DNA of 64,000 nt from contig CAJUAN010000001.1 in NCBI GenBank assembly GCA_910584715.1, positions 144,186 through 208,185 on the forward strand, written 5' to 3'. The DNA comes from an uncultured Oscillospiraceae bacterium. Its GTDB lineage: Bacteria > Bacillota > Clostridia > Oscillospirales > Ruminococcaceae. The first letter of the stretch is position 1, and every line of letters begins with the position of its first letter. Both the position numbers and the translations under genes were made by a program. The notes under the pieces are model-generated. The model did no database searches and was not told the DNA's origin. It saw only the letters and a program-made list of their open reading frames with translations. Shown here in pieces: positions 42,571 through 51,005 of this stretch.

Positions 42571-43857
42571 TTATCTTTCGCCGAACCTGTTCATTACAAG
42601 TCCCGTTATAAGCTTGGGATAGAAATAAGTGGATTTCTGCGGCATCTTCTCGCCCGCAGCCGCAACGTCCCTGATCTCGGAAACCTTTGTGGGATTCAGT
42701 ATAAAGGAACAGTCCGCGCCGTCCATATCCACCGCTCTCAAAGCTTCCTCGCGTGAACGGGTATAGCCAAGATTTTTCTGGTTCGCCATATTTTCCTTGT
42801 CTATTCCGAAAATTCTTTCAAGCACAAGACTGTGCAGCACCGAAACGTCCAAACCGCAGTAAGCGTCCGACATATCGGGCAGCAGCTTTTTTACGGCGGT
42901 TTCGTCCTTTAAAGTCATAACAAAGCACTTTCCCGCGCCAACGTATAGGGCGAAAGCCTTTTTGCCCTCGTCGTACGCCTTGTTGAGAGCCGCCTGCATA
43001 CGTCCCTCGTCGGGTGCCTCGGCAACAGTAAAATAATTCCTGCATTCATTAATAATTTTTTCAGAGTCAAATTCCGAAAGACCGTGAACTATCCTGTGGG
43101 TGGGGAAAACTACAAGTCCGTTGTTTTCCATATTCACAAGCATCATCATAACGTAGCCGCTGTCGTCGCCGGGAACAGCCTTTCCCGAGGAGCAAAGGCT
43201 CCTGTGGAAATTCAGGGCAGTCTCATAGCGGTGATGACCGTCGGCAATATACAGCTTTTTATCTGCGAAAGCCCTGGTAAGCTTTGAGATCGTGTTCCCG
43301 TCGGAAACCCTCCACATTCTGTGAACAGTACCGTCTCCGTCGGTGACCTCCATGTCCGGCGCGCCCTTTGAGCAGCCGTCTATCATTCCGTAGACCGAAT
43401 TATTCTCGTCCCTATAGAGAGAGTATATCTGACTGAAATTGCAGAAGGTCTCGCTCATAAGGTCGAATCTGTCCTGCTTTGCCTTTGAGAGGGTCTCCTC
43501 GTGAGGAAGAACTATACCCTCGGAAAAATCCGTAAGCTTCACAAGAGTCACAAACCCTTTCAGTGAACGCCTTGCACCGTTTGCCGTAAACTGCATTTCA
43601 TAAACGTAAATGCTGTCCTCGACGTCGCAGGCAAGAATTTCTTTGTCAAGCCATTTGCCAAGCGTATCTCCCGCTTCTCTGTACCGCCCGTCATCGCCCT
43701 TTGGCAGCTCCAGACGGATTATATTATAAGGGTTCTTTTCGATATAGCTCTCGCGCTGAGCGTCGGAAATTATATCATACGGAGGACACACAAGCGTGTT
43801 GAGCGTTCCGCCGTTATCAGTATATCTCATGCCTTTAAAAGCTTTTATTTCAGCCAT
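42571..43857 (-). CDS. DUF1015 family protein
   Basis: A 428-residue cytoplasmic protein: IKAFKGMRYT, LVCPPYDIISDAQRESY, RLELPKGD, IYVYEMQFTANGARRSLKGF, VLPHEETLSKAKQDRFDLM, YIADGHHRYETALNFHRSL and a C-terminal LHSLVLERIFGI. The family (also called SerK-like) includes ATP- or ADP-dependent serine kinases related to ParB-type CTPases; the ADGHHRYE motif fits a catalytic site, but the substrate here is unproven. ATG 43857 follows GGAG; the open frame extends upstream into secA. It starts 20 bases after secA. Confidence 0.88.
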   Translation of the reverse strand: MAEIKAFKGMRYTDNGGTLNTLVCPPYDIISDAQRESYIEKNPYNIIRLELPKGDDGRYREAGDTLGKWLDKEILACDVEDSIYVYEMQFTANGARRSLKGFVTLVKLTDFSEGIVLPHEETLSKAKQDRFDLMSETFCNFSQIYSLYRDENNSVYGMIDGCSKGAPDMEVTDGDGTVHRMWRVSDGNTISKLTRAFADKKLYIADGHHRYETALNFHRSLCSSGKAVPGDDSGYVMMMLVNMENNGLVVFPTHRIVHGLSEFDSEKIINECRNYFTVAEAPDEGRMQAALNKAYDEGKKAFALYVGAGKCFVMTLKDETAVKKLLPDMSDAYCGLDVSVLHSLVLERIFGIDKENMANQKNLGYTRSREEALRAVDMDGADCSFILNPTKVSEIRDVAAAGEKMPQKSTYFYPKLITGLVMNRFGER

Positions 43858-43877
43858 TTTCGGACTCCAATCCCAGA

Positions 43878-46622
43878 TTATTTCAGATCCATGCCGCAGC
43901 ATTTCTTGTATTTTTTTCCGCTTCCGCAGGGACACGGATCGTTTCTGCCCACCTTGCCCTTGACTTTTCTCGGAGTATTAGCAACCGTGCCGTCACTTCC
44001 GGTATCCTCGGGCTTCATTACCTGTTCCCGTTTTGGAGCCTGCTCATTTGGCTTGAGCTGAATAGTGAACAGCAGACGGATAGTTTCCTCACGAATTGAT
44101 TCGACCATAGCGTCGAACATCTCGAAGCCCTCGAAACGGTACTCTACAACAGGATTCTTCTGACCGTAGGAGCGCAGACCGATACCGCGCTTCAGCTCCT
44201 CCATATCGTCGATATGAGCCATCCACTTGATATCGACTATCTTCAACAAGATAACGCGCTCAAGCTCTCTGAGCACCTCGGAGCTGATCTTTTCCTCTTT
44301 CTTTTGGTAGAAGTCCAAAGCCCTGCCCACGAGCTTATCAACAATATCCTGTTTAGAAGTGCTTTCAAGCTCCTCGGTACTAAAGCGGAAATCCTCGTTA
44401 ACAGTGAACAGACCCATAAATCTGTCACGCAGACCGGCAAGGTTCCAGTCGTCCTTTACCCCGTCGTCCAAAAGATACTGATCCACGGTCTCGGAAATCA
44501 TGTCCTGTATCATTTTCAGGATATACTCGTGAATATCCTCGCCGTCAAGCACCTTGGCTCTCTGGCTGTATATGATCTGCCTCTGGGCGGACATAACGTC
44601 GTCGTAGTTGAGTACGTTTTTACGAATAGCAAAGTTCCTGCCCTCTACCTTTTTCTGGGAGGACTCGATGACCTTTGTCAGCATTTTGGCTTCGATAGGC
44701 ATATCCTCCTCAACTTTGAGGACTTCCATCATTCCGGTTATCCTGTCGCCGCCGAACAGGCGCATAAGGTCGTCCTCAAGGGACAGGAAGAAACGGCTCT
44801 CGCCTACGTCTCCCTGACGTCCGGAACGTCCGCGGAGCTGGTTGTCGATACGGCGGGATTCATGCCTCTCCGTACCGAGAATAAACAGACCGCCCGCTTC
44901 CTTGACCTTCTCAGCCTTTTCCTTGACCTCCTCGTTGTACTTCTCGTAAAGGTCACGGTATATCTTACGGGCGTTAAGAATCTCCTCGTTATCCGTCTCG
45001 GCGTAGCTTATCGCCTCGTTTATAACGTCGTCCTCCATACCCTGTTTTTTCATTTCGGCTTTCGCCATGAATTCGGCGTTACCGCCGAGAATGATGTCGG
45101 TACCGCGTCCCGCCATGTTTGTAGCAATGGTAACGGCTCCGTACTTACCCGCCTGCGCAACTATTTCGGCTTCCTTCTCGTGCTGCTTCGCGTTAAGAAC
45201 ATTATGCTTTATACCCTTTTTGGAGAGCATTTTGGAAAGTACTTCCGATTTTTCAATAGACACCGTACCAACGAGTACCGGCTGACCTTTTTCGTGGCAC
45301 TCTTCTATCTGGCGTATAGCCGCAAGAAACTTGCCGTGCTCGGTCTTGAACACAACGTCCGGGTGATCTTTACGCTGAATGGGACGGTTTGTGGGTATCT
45401 CAATAACGTCCAGCTTGTAAATTTCTTTGAATTCTTCCTCCTCGGTCATAGCGGTACCCGTCATGCCGGAAAGTCTTTTATAAAGACGGAAATAGTTCTG
45501 GAACGTAATGCTCGCCAACGTCTTGGACTCATGAGCGACCTTTACGCCCTCCTTGGCCTCTATAGCCTGGTGCAGACCGTCGTTGAAGCGTCGTCCCATC
45601 ATAAGGCGTCCGGTAAACTCGTCAACAATAATGACCTCGCCGTCCTTGACAACGTAGTCGATATCGTTCTTCATTACGCCGTTAGCCTTGAGAGCCTGGT
45701 TTACATGGTGCAGAAGCGTTGAGTTGTCCGCGTCAAACAGATTTACAACATTAAAGTACTTCTCCGCCTTTTTAACGCCCTGACGGGTAATAGTGGCAGT
45801 CTTGGCCTTTTCGTCAATGATATAGTCGCTGTTCTCGGAAGCCTCCTCCTGATCCACCTTGTTGTCCATTTCAACAACGATATAGGGCTTCAGAGTCTTT
45901 GCAAACTTATCCGCGAGGGTGTAAAGCTCCGTTGACTTATCGCCCTTTCCCGAAATAATAAGCGGGGTCCTCGCCTCGTCGATGAGGATAGAGTCAACCT
46001 CGTCAACAATGGCAAAATGGTGCTCGCGCTGCACCTTGTCTTTTTTGTAAATGACCATGTTGTCACGGAGATAGTCGAAACCAAACTCGTTGTTTGTACC
46101 GTAAGTTATATCACAGTTATAGGCGGCACGCCTTTGATCGTTGTTCAGCTCGTGAAGGATACAGCCGATAGTAAGACCGAGATAGCGGTATACCTTGCCC
46201 ATTTCTTCCGACTGGAACTTAGCCAGGTAGTCGTTTACCGTAACTACGTGAACTCCCTTTCCCTCCAGAGCGCAGAGATAAGAAGCGCAGCAGGCGACAA
46301 GTGTTTTACCTTCGCCTGTTTTCATTTCGGCAATACGTCCCTGATTAAGAACAATAGCGCCTATGATCTGTACGGGAAACGGCTTTTTGCCCAGAACTCT
46401 CCATGCAGCTTCCCTTACCGTGGCAAGCGCCTCAGGGAGAATATCGTCAAGAGTCTCGCCCTTTGCAAGTCTGTCCTTTAAGACACCGGTCTGCGATTTC
46501 AATGTTTCCTCGGACATAGCCGAATATTCGTCGTCAAGCTCAAGGACTTTGTTCTTGATAGGCTCGATCTTTGCAAGCTCTCTTTTGCTGTAGCTGCCGA
46601 AAAGCCCGTCGAAAATACCCAT
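43878..46622 (-). CDS. secA: Preprotein translocase ATPase SecA
   Basis: Motor ATPase that drives proteins through SecYEG. The 914 residues are standard: Walker A KTGEGKTLVACCASY, YGTNNEFGFDYLRDNMVI, the DEVD helicase motif VDEVDSILIDEARTPLIISG, LSGMTGTAMTEEEEF, VLVGTVSIEKSEVLS, ATNMAGRGTDIILGGNAEF, QLRGRSGRQGD, and the zinc-binding tail NDPCPCGSGKKYKKCC for SecB or ribosome contact. AAAGGTGG precedes ATG. Its strong promoter is at 46705-46733; DUF1015 and the epimerase follow closely. Confidence 0.99.
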   Translation of the reverse strand: MGIFDGLFGSYSKRELAKIEPIKNKVLELDDEYSAMSEETLKSQTGVLKDRLAKGETLDDILPEALATVREAAWRVLGKKPFPVQIIGAIVLNQGRIAEMKTGEGKTLVACCASYLCALEGKGVHVVTVNDYLAKFQSEEMGKVYRYLGLTIGCILHELNNDQRRAAYNCDITYGTNNEFGFDYLRDNMVIYKKDKVQREHHFAIVDEVDSILIDEARTPLIISGKGDKSTELYTLADKFAKTLKPYIVVEMDNKVDQEEASENSDYIIDEKAKTATITRQGVKKAEKYFNVVNLFDADNSTLLHHVNQALKANGVMKNDIDYVVKDGEVIIVDEFTGRLMMGRRFNDGLHQAIEAKEGVKVAHESKTLASITFQNYFRLYKRLSGMTGTAMTEEEEFKEIYKLDVIEIPTNRPIQRKDHPDVVFKTEHGKFLAAIRQIEECHEKGQPVLVGTVSIEKSEVLSKMLSKKGIKHNVLNAKQHEKEAEIVAQAGKYGAVTIATNMAGRGTDIILGGNAEFMAKAEMKKQGMEDDVINEAISYAETDNEEILNARKIYRDLYEKYNEEVKEKAEKVKEAGGLFILGTERHESRRIDNQLRGRSGRQGDVGESRFFLSLEDDLMRLFGGDRITGMMEVLKVEEDMPIEAKMLTKVIESSQKKVEGRNFAIRKNVLNYDDVMSAQRQIIYSQRAKVLDGEDIHEYILKMIQDMISETVDQYLLDDGVKDDWNLAGLRDRFMGLFTVNEDFRFSTEELESTSKQDIVDKLVGRALDFYQKKEEKISSEVLRELERVILLKIVDIKWMAHIDDMEELKRGIGLRSYGQKNPVVEYRFEGFEMFDAMVESIREETIRLLFTIQLKPNEQAPKREQVMKPEDTGSDGTVANTPRKVKGKVGRNDPCPCGSGKKYKKCCGMDLK

Positions 46623-46704
46623 TAATTAATTCCACCTTTTATTATTTAACATCATAATTATCATTTATTATAATCAAAAGTACAAATATGACGCGATATA
46701 TACA

Positions 46705-46733
46705 ATTATACTTCAAAAAAATAAAGTTGTCAA
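46705..46733 (-). promoter_or_regulatory. secA promoter
   Basis: On the minus strand TTGACA (46728-46733), a 17-base spacer and TATAAT (46705-46710). It gives an AT-rich leader of about 75 bases. Confidence 0.83.
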
Positions 46734-46775
46734 TATTTTTTCACAACTAATATCATAATTAAGGAATAAATTGTC

Positions 46776-46804
46776 TTGACTTTCGGTAAAATTTGGGTTA
46801 AACT
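46776..46804 (+). promoter_or_regulatory. Promoter of the zinc-ribbon protein gene
   Basis: TTGACT (46776-46781), a 17-base spacer and TAAACT (46799-46804). It is divergent from the secA promoter. Confidence 0.6.
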
Positions 46805-46833
46805 TAAAGTAATTTGTTTCGGGAGGCAGGAAT

Positions 46834-48336
46834 ATGCGCTGCGGATACTGCGGAAAAAAAATAAGTGAAACAGCCAGATTCTGTCCTTACTGCGGCAAGA
46901 AAAACACAGGGGACGGCTCGGAATTTGCCGGAAAATTTGATCCTGAGGACGATCTGCTTGTAATAAAGGCTCAGGAAATCTTTTCCGAAGTACAGCACGT
47001 ACAGCGCACAAGCAAATATGAATCTGCGGTATTTGAAAAAAAACGCGTACGGAAAGCGGCAGTTATTCTGTTCGCTGCCGCAATATGCGCTGCAATTTGT
47101 TTCTCTGCAAACCTTATAGTTCCCGCAATACGCTATTCAAACGCAGAAAAGCTTTATGAGGAAGGAGATTCTGCCGGGGCGGAAAAAATATTTTCGGAAC
47201 TGGGGGACTATAAAAGCAGCGCAGATTACGTCCGCAAATGCAGATATGAAACGGCTCTCGCTCTTATGGACGAAAAGCTTTACCCTGAAGCCGCAGACGC
47301 GTTTACCTCGCTTGACGGCTACGCGGACTCAAATCTGCTCGCCGCCGAATGCATGGTAAGAATAGCGGACGGTTATGCTGACGAAGGAGACCTCCGATCT
47401 GCGGCTTCCGTCTACGCCGCCGCGGGAAAGCCTGAACTTGCAAAACTTGCAGCCAAACGCAGAGCGGAAGCTCTCGCCAAAAGCGGAGATTACTTTTCCG
47501 CAGCCGATGTGTCGCAAAAGTACGGCAACATAGACGACGCCCGTGAGTACCGTTACACCGGAGCGTCCGAAGCGCAGAAAAACGGCGACCTAAAAATTGC
47601 CGCCGACAATTACAGCAAGCTCGGAGATTACAAGGACTCTGCCGGTCTTGCTGAGAAATGCGCCTATGAATATTTTAAATCCGAATATGATAAAAACGGC
47701 GCGTCCGAGGAAACGGCAAGAGGGTTCTATTCCTATTTTGTCCGAAACGATCCCGATTCGCGGGAGCTGTTCCCTAAAATAGCCTACGAATACGGCATGA
47801 AATGCTTTGAGAAAAAGGATTTTTCCACAGCCTCGGATATGTTCAGAAATGCCGGAGCATACGAAAATGCCGAGGAAATGCTCTATAAGGCGCGCTACGC
47901 TCTTGGGGATTCTCTTATAGAAACGGACCCCGCCTCCGCAAGGTCTGTATTTGCTCTTTTAAGCACATACTCTGACAGTTCGGAAAAGAAAAAAGCCGCC
48001 GCCGAAAAACTCGACAGCGATGAAAGCTGGTATGTTGACGGGTACACGTCGGTAAACGGATACTGCACCTCCATATTCTGCAAGGACGACGTTCTTCTCG
48101 TTTCCTGCACTGCCGGAACGGACTACATATCTTCTCCGGTTACTATTTTGCTGACATTCAAGGATAGCGCGGGAAACGAGGTGTCGGCGGACTGCGAGGT
48201 CCGCAACAGCGCGTCCTTCGGAGTAAACTTTTCACTGTCCTCGGCAGCCGCAGGCAAAGCCGAGATAATTATTTCCAGAAAGGACAACGGCTCTATCCTC
48301 CGCACAATACCCATAGTTATTTCGGATCGGCTTTGA
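46834..48336 (+). CDS. Membrane-anchored zinc-ribbon protein with tetratricopeptide-like repeats
   Basis: A 500-residue protein: an N-terminal zinc ribbon (MRCGYCGKKISETARFCPYC, four Cys), a cytoplasmic linker, one membrane helix (about 72-92, AVILFAAAICAAICFSANLI), and a long helical repeat region (about 105-395). Units there read FSELGDYKSSADYVRKCRYE, FTSLDGYADSN and YSKLGDYKDSAGLAEKCAYE. The C-terminal part is a beta-rich domain (about 405-500). The repeats resemble Sel1/TPR-like units common in clostridial zinc-ribbon membrane proteins of unknown role. GGGAGG precedes ATG. The ribbon faces the cytoplasm and the repeats should be outside. Confidence 0.8.
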   Translation: MRCGYCGKKISETARFCPYCGKKNTGDGSEFAGKFDPEDDLLVIKAQEIFSEVQHVQRTSKYESAVFEKKRVRKAAVILFAAAICAAICFSANLIVPAIRYSNAEKLYEEGDSAGAEKIFSELGDYKSSADYVRKCRYETALALMDEKLYPEAADAFTSLDGYADSNLLAAECMVRIADGYADEGDLRSAASVYAAAGKPELAKLAAKRRAEALAKSGDYFSAADVSQKYGNIDDAREYRYTGASEAQKNGDLKIAADNYSKLGDYKDSAGLAEKCAYEYFKSEYDKNGASEETARGFYSYFVRNDPDSRELFPKIAYEYGMKCFEKKDFSTASDMFRNAGAYENAEEMLYKARYALGDSLIETDPASARSVFALLSTYSDSSEKKKAAAEKLDSDESWYVDGYTSVNGYCTSIFCKDDVLLVSCTAGTDYISSPVTILLTFKDSAGNEVSADCEVRNSASFGVNFSLSSAAAGKAEIIISRKDNGSILRTIPIVISDRL

Positions 48337-48510
48337 GTATCATCGTCCGCTGCTCTTAAAATAAACGACAGTATATTGCTTGTATCTTGTATCTGTTATC
48401 CGTTAAATATTTGTTGCTGTTTGGTAAAATATTTTACCGTTTCATATTGATTTTGTTTAATATTCACAAATATCTCGGTGAAAATTTGTGCAGTAATTTA
48501 AAATTGTCTG

Positions 48511-48539
48511 GTGACAAAATCGTCAGAATATGTTAAAAT
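48511..48539 (+). promoter_or_regulatory. Promoter of the LacI/GGDEF gene
   Basis: GTGACA (48511-48516), a 17-base spacer and TAAAAT (48534-48539). AATATGTTAAAATA here is also found around the -10 of the other GGDEF gene promoter at 23186-23214. Nothing else was recognised in the gap 48337-48510. Confidence 0.5.
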
Positions 48540-48585
48540 ATTAATTAGTAAACGGACAGAAAACACTTTTTCGGAGGGAACTGTT

Positions 48586-50523
48586 TTGCGAAAATTCAGA
48601 AAGCTTCTGGGCGTTATTATCGCTCAATCCGACGCTCCATATCAGGCAAAGCTGCTCGAGGGTATCCTTACGCAGGCGTTTGAGCTTAACTATGATGTAG
48701 CCGTTTTTTCCACCTTCAATAAAGATAAGCTGTCCGACCCATGGCACGAGGGCGACGCAAATATTTTTTCAATGATAAATTACTCCGTGCTGGACGGTAT
48801 CATTTTTGTTCCCGATACGCTTCAGGTCGGCGGTATCGCAGACCGGATCGAAAGAGACATAAAAAAGAAGTTCGGCAAGCCTGTAGTGTCCGTTGATATC
48901 GCTACGGAGGGCTTTAAAAATATTTTTACGGACGATGTTCAGAACATCAAAATGCTCGTCTCTCACCTTATAGAAGTTCACAGGCTCACGGACATAGCTT
49001 TTATGACCGGTATCAAAGGGCACCCTCATGCCACGAACCGTCTTAACGGCTATTTTGAAGCGATGATAGAGCATAATCTGCCTATAGACCGCAGCCGCGT
49101 TTTTTACGGCGACTTCTGGTACAACAAGGGCGAGGAGGTCGTTCAGGCTCTTCTTGACGACGACCGTCCTATGCCTCAGGCTATTGCCTGCGCAAGCGAC
49201 ACCATGGCCGTAAGCATATGCGAAGCCCTGAAAGCTCACGGATTCCGCATTCCGGAGGACGTGGCTGTCACTGGCTACGATTCAATAGAAGCAGGAGTAA
49301 ATTATGTGCCCAGTATATCATCGTCTGAAATTCCCGCTGAAAACACAGGAATCCGCGCTGTAAGGTTCATGCACAGCCTTATAACCGGAACAAAATTCAA
49401 TGACGACCCGTGCAGCGCGGAAATAAGCATTGCCCAAAGCTGCGGCTGCTCGGTAAATATTGCAGAAAAAATGCGTACCAAAAACAAAAGCTGGCGTGAC
49501 AGCGACCTTTACGGAGACTTCGATTCTACATATAATTTTATGCTTGAGGCTCTTATTTCTGAAAAAGATTACGAAAAATATCTGGGGACTCTCGGCTGGT
49601 ACGCTCACCAGATAGGCGAATTTGACCATTTCTATCTCTGCGTATGCGAAAATTGGGATAATCTGGGTGAAACCGATCAGAACAGCAATTACCTTAAAAA
49701 GGGATACACTAAAAAAATGTATCTTCCTCTGCACAAGCACGCGGGAACAAACTTTATCGACCTTGACCGATCTTTTGACTTGTCGGAAATGCTCCCCGCC
49801 CTTTATGAGCGGCGTATAACGCCGGCGGCGTTTTATTTCGGTCCGCTGCACTTCAACGACAGATGCTTCGGCTACGCGGTCATTTCCTACGGAAGCAAGG
49901 CTGTCGCTTATTCAAGCACATATCGCAAATGGATACGCTATGTCTGCACCTCGTTTGAAAGCCTCAGGCGGCAGAAAAACCTCCAGTACCTTTACAGCAA
50001 AATGGAGGACAACGCCGTTACCGACCTGCTTACGGGAATATACAACAGAAACGGCTTTAATCTATACGCGGGGCAGTCGCTTAACGACGCCAAAAAGCAC
50101 GGAGAAAAATTTACCCTTATTCTCGGAGATATGAACAATCTTAAATATATCAACGATAATTTCGGTCATATTGAGGGTGACTTTGCCATAAAAGCTTCGG
50201 CGGACGCTTTCAAAAACGCGATAAACTCCGACTGCTGCTTCAGGATAGGCGGAGACGAATTTGTCATAGTCAGCGGAAGCATTTCATCACAGGAAGAAAT
50301 AGACGGCATTTGCGCCGCTATTCAGGATTACCTCAAGGATATAAATAACAACGCAAACAAGCCTTATTCCACAAGCATAAGTCTTGGCGTTTACTTCGGA
50401 AACGCCTCTGAGCTTGACTCAGTTGAACAGGCAGTCTCCGCGGCGGATAAGAAAATGTTTGAGGCGAAAGAAAAATACAAGCGCGAAGAAGGCTTCAGCT
50501 ACAGAACCAGCCGCAAATTATAA
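48586..50523 (+). CDS. Periplasmic-binding-protein-like sensor fused to GGDEF domain
   Basis: A 645-residue diguanylate cyclase candidate. The N-terminal 290 residues have the LacI-type effector fold (LLGVIIAQSDAPYQAKLLEG, GIIFVPDTLQVGG, RLTDIAFMTGIKGHPHATNR, AIACASDTMAVSICEALKAH, AVTGYDSIEAG) but no DNA-binding helix-turn-helix. A linker with a possible GAF-like region (about 300-470) leads to a C-terminal GGDEF domain: TDLLTGIYNRNGF, LGDMNNLKYINDNFGHIEGD, FRIGGDEF. The RxxD inhibitory site is absent (NSDCC instead). No signal or membrane segment is seen, so it should sense a sugar-like ligand inside the cell. The start is TTG 48586, 7 bases after GGAGGG. Confidence 0.87.
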   Translation: MRKFRKLLGVIIAQSDAPYQAKLLEGILTQAFELNYDVAVFSTFNKDKLSDPWHEGDANIFSMINYSVLDGIIFVPDTLQVGGIADRIERDIKKKFGKPVVSVDIATEGFKNIFTDDVQNIKMLVSHLIEVHRLTDIAFMTGIKGHPHATNRLNGYFEAMIEHNLPIDRSRVFYGDFWYNKGEEVVQALLDDDRPMPQAIACASDTMAVSICEALKAHGFRIPEDVAVTGYDSIEAGVNYVPSISSSEIPAENTGIRAVRFMHSLITGTKFNDDPCSAEISIAQSCGCSVNIAEKMRTKNKSWRDSDLYGDFDSTYNFMLEALISEKDYEKYLGTLGWYAHQIGEFDHFYLCVCENWDNLGETDQNSNYLKKGYTKKMYLPLHKHAGTNFIDLDRSFDLSEMLPALYERRITPAAFYFGPLHFNDRCFGYAVISYGSKAVAYSSTYRKWIRYVCTSFESLRRQKNLQYLYSKMEDNAVTDLLTGIYNRNGFNLYAGQSLNDAKKHGEKFTLILGDMNNLKYINDNFGHIEGDFAIKASADAFKNAINSDCCFRIGGDEFVIVSGSISSQEEIDGICAAIQDYLKDINNNANKPYSTSISLGVYFGNASELDSVEQAVSAADKKMFEAKEKYKREEGFSYRTSRKL

Positions 50524-50600
50524 GATATGTACGAAGCTGTGATTATGCCCATAACATCAGATTCAGAATTGTATAGAATCAACAAAGTTTGAAAAAATGC

Positions 50601-50629
50601 TTGACAAATGTTTTTTTGTGACGTAAAAT
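50601..50629 (+). promoter_or_regulatory. trp operon promoter
   Basis: TTGACA (50601-50606), a 17-base spacer and TAAAAT (50624-50629). Transcription should start near 50636, at the beginning of the T-box leader. Confidence 0.78.
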
Positions 50630-50635
50630 GTTATT

Positions 50636-50990
50636 GTAATTTAATACAGTAAATTCGTTGAACAAAGGCAAGTAACAGGTATGCTGATGAATCAGAGAAT
50701 CCGGCGGCGGTGAGAGTCCGGGTCATAACGGTATCTGCGAATGGATTTGTGAGAAGCAACGATGAACAGTCTATAGGACTCATTAGTCTGCGCCGCGTTT
50801 CCTGCGTTAGTGGATAGGGTATTTATGCGTATGCTGCGTACTTGATTAATTATGTAAAGTGTTATGCGTTCGCTTGTATCCAAAGAGGCGGACGCTTTTT
50901 ATGTCCGCAAATGTTGGGTGGCACCACGAGGTTTATCGTCCCGACAGCTGAAACATTCGGCTGCGGACTGTAAACCTCTTTTTATTTGAA
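50636..50990 (+). promoter_or_regulatory. Tryptophan T-box riboswitch
   Basis: Leader RNA that senses uncharged tRNA-Trp and lets transcription enter the trp genes. Stem I includes GAATCCGGCGG and GTGAGAGTCCGGG. The specifier loop GAATGGATTTGTGAG places the Trp codon TGG at 50742-50744. A further stem is GCGGAC/GTCCGC (50888-50908). The conserved T-box is TTGGGTGGCACCACGAGG (50914-50931). The terminator pairs GAGGTTTA (50928-50935) with TAAACCTC (50971-50978), followed by TTTTTATTT. The T-box overlaps the terminator 5' arm, so antiterminator and terminator exclude each other. Confidence 0.93.
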
Positions 50991-51005
50991 AGGAGAGACC
51001 GAACT

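Noticed and set aside
44214..45722. 502-codon plus-strand open frame opposite secA
   Set aside because: The shadow of secA codon bias; no recognisable motif and no promoter or ribosome site.
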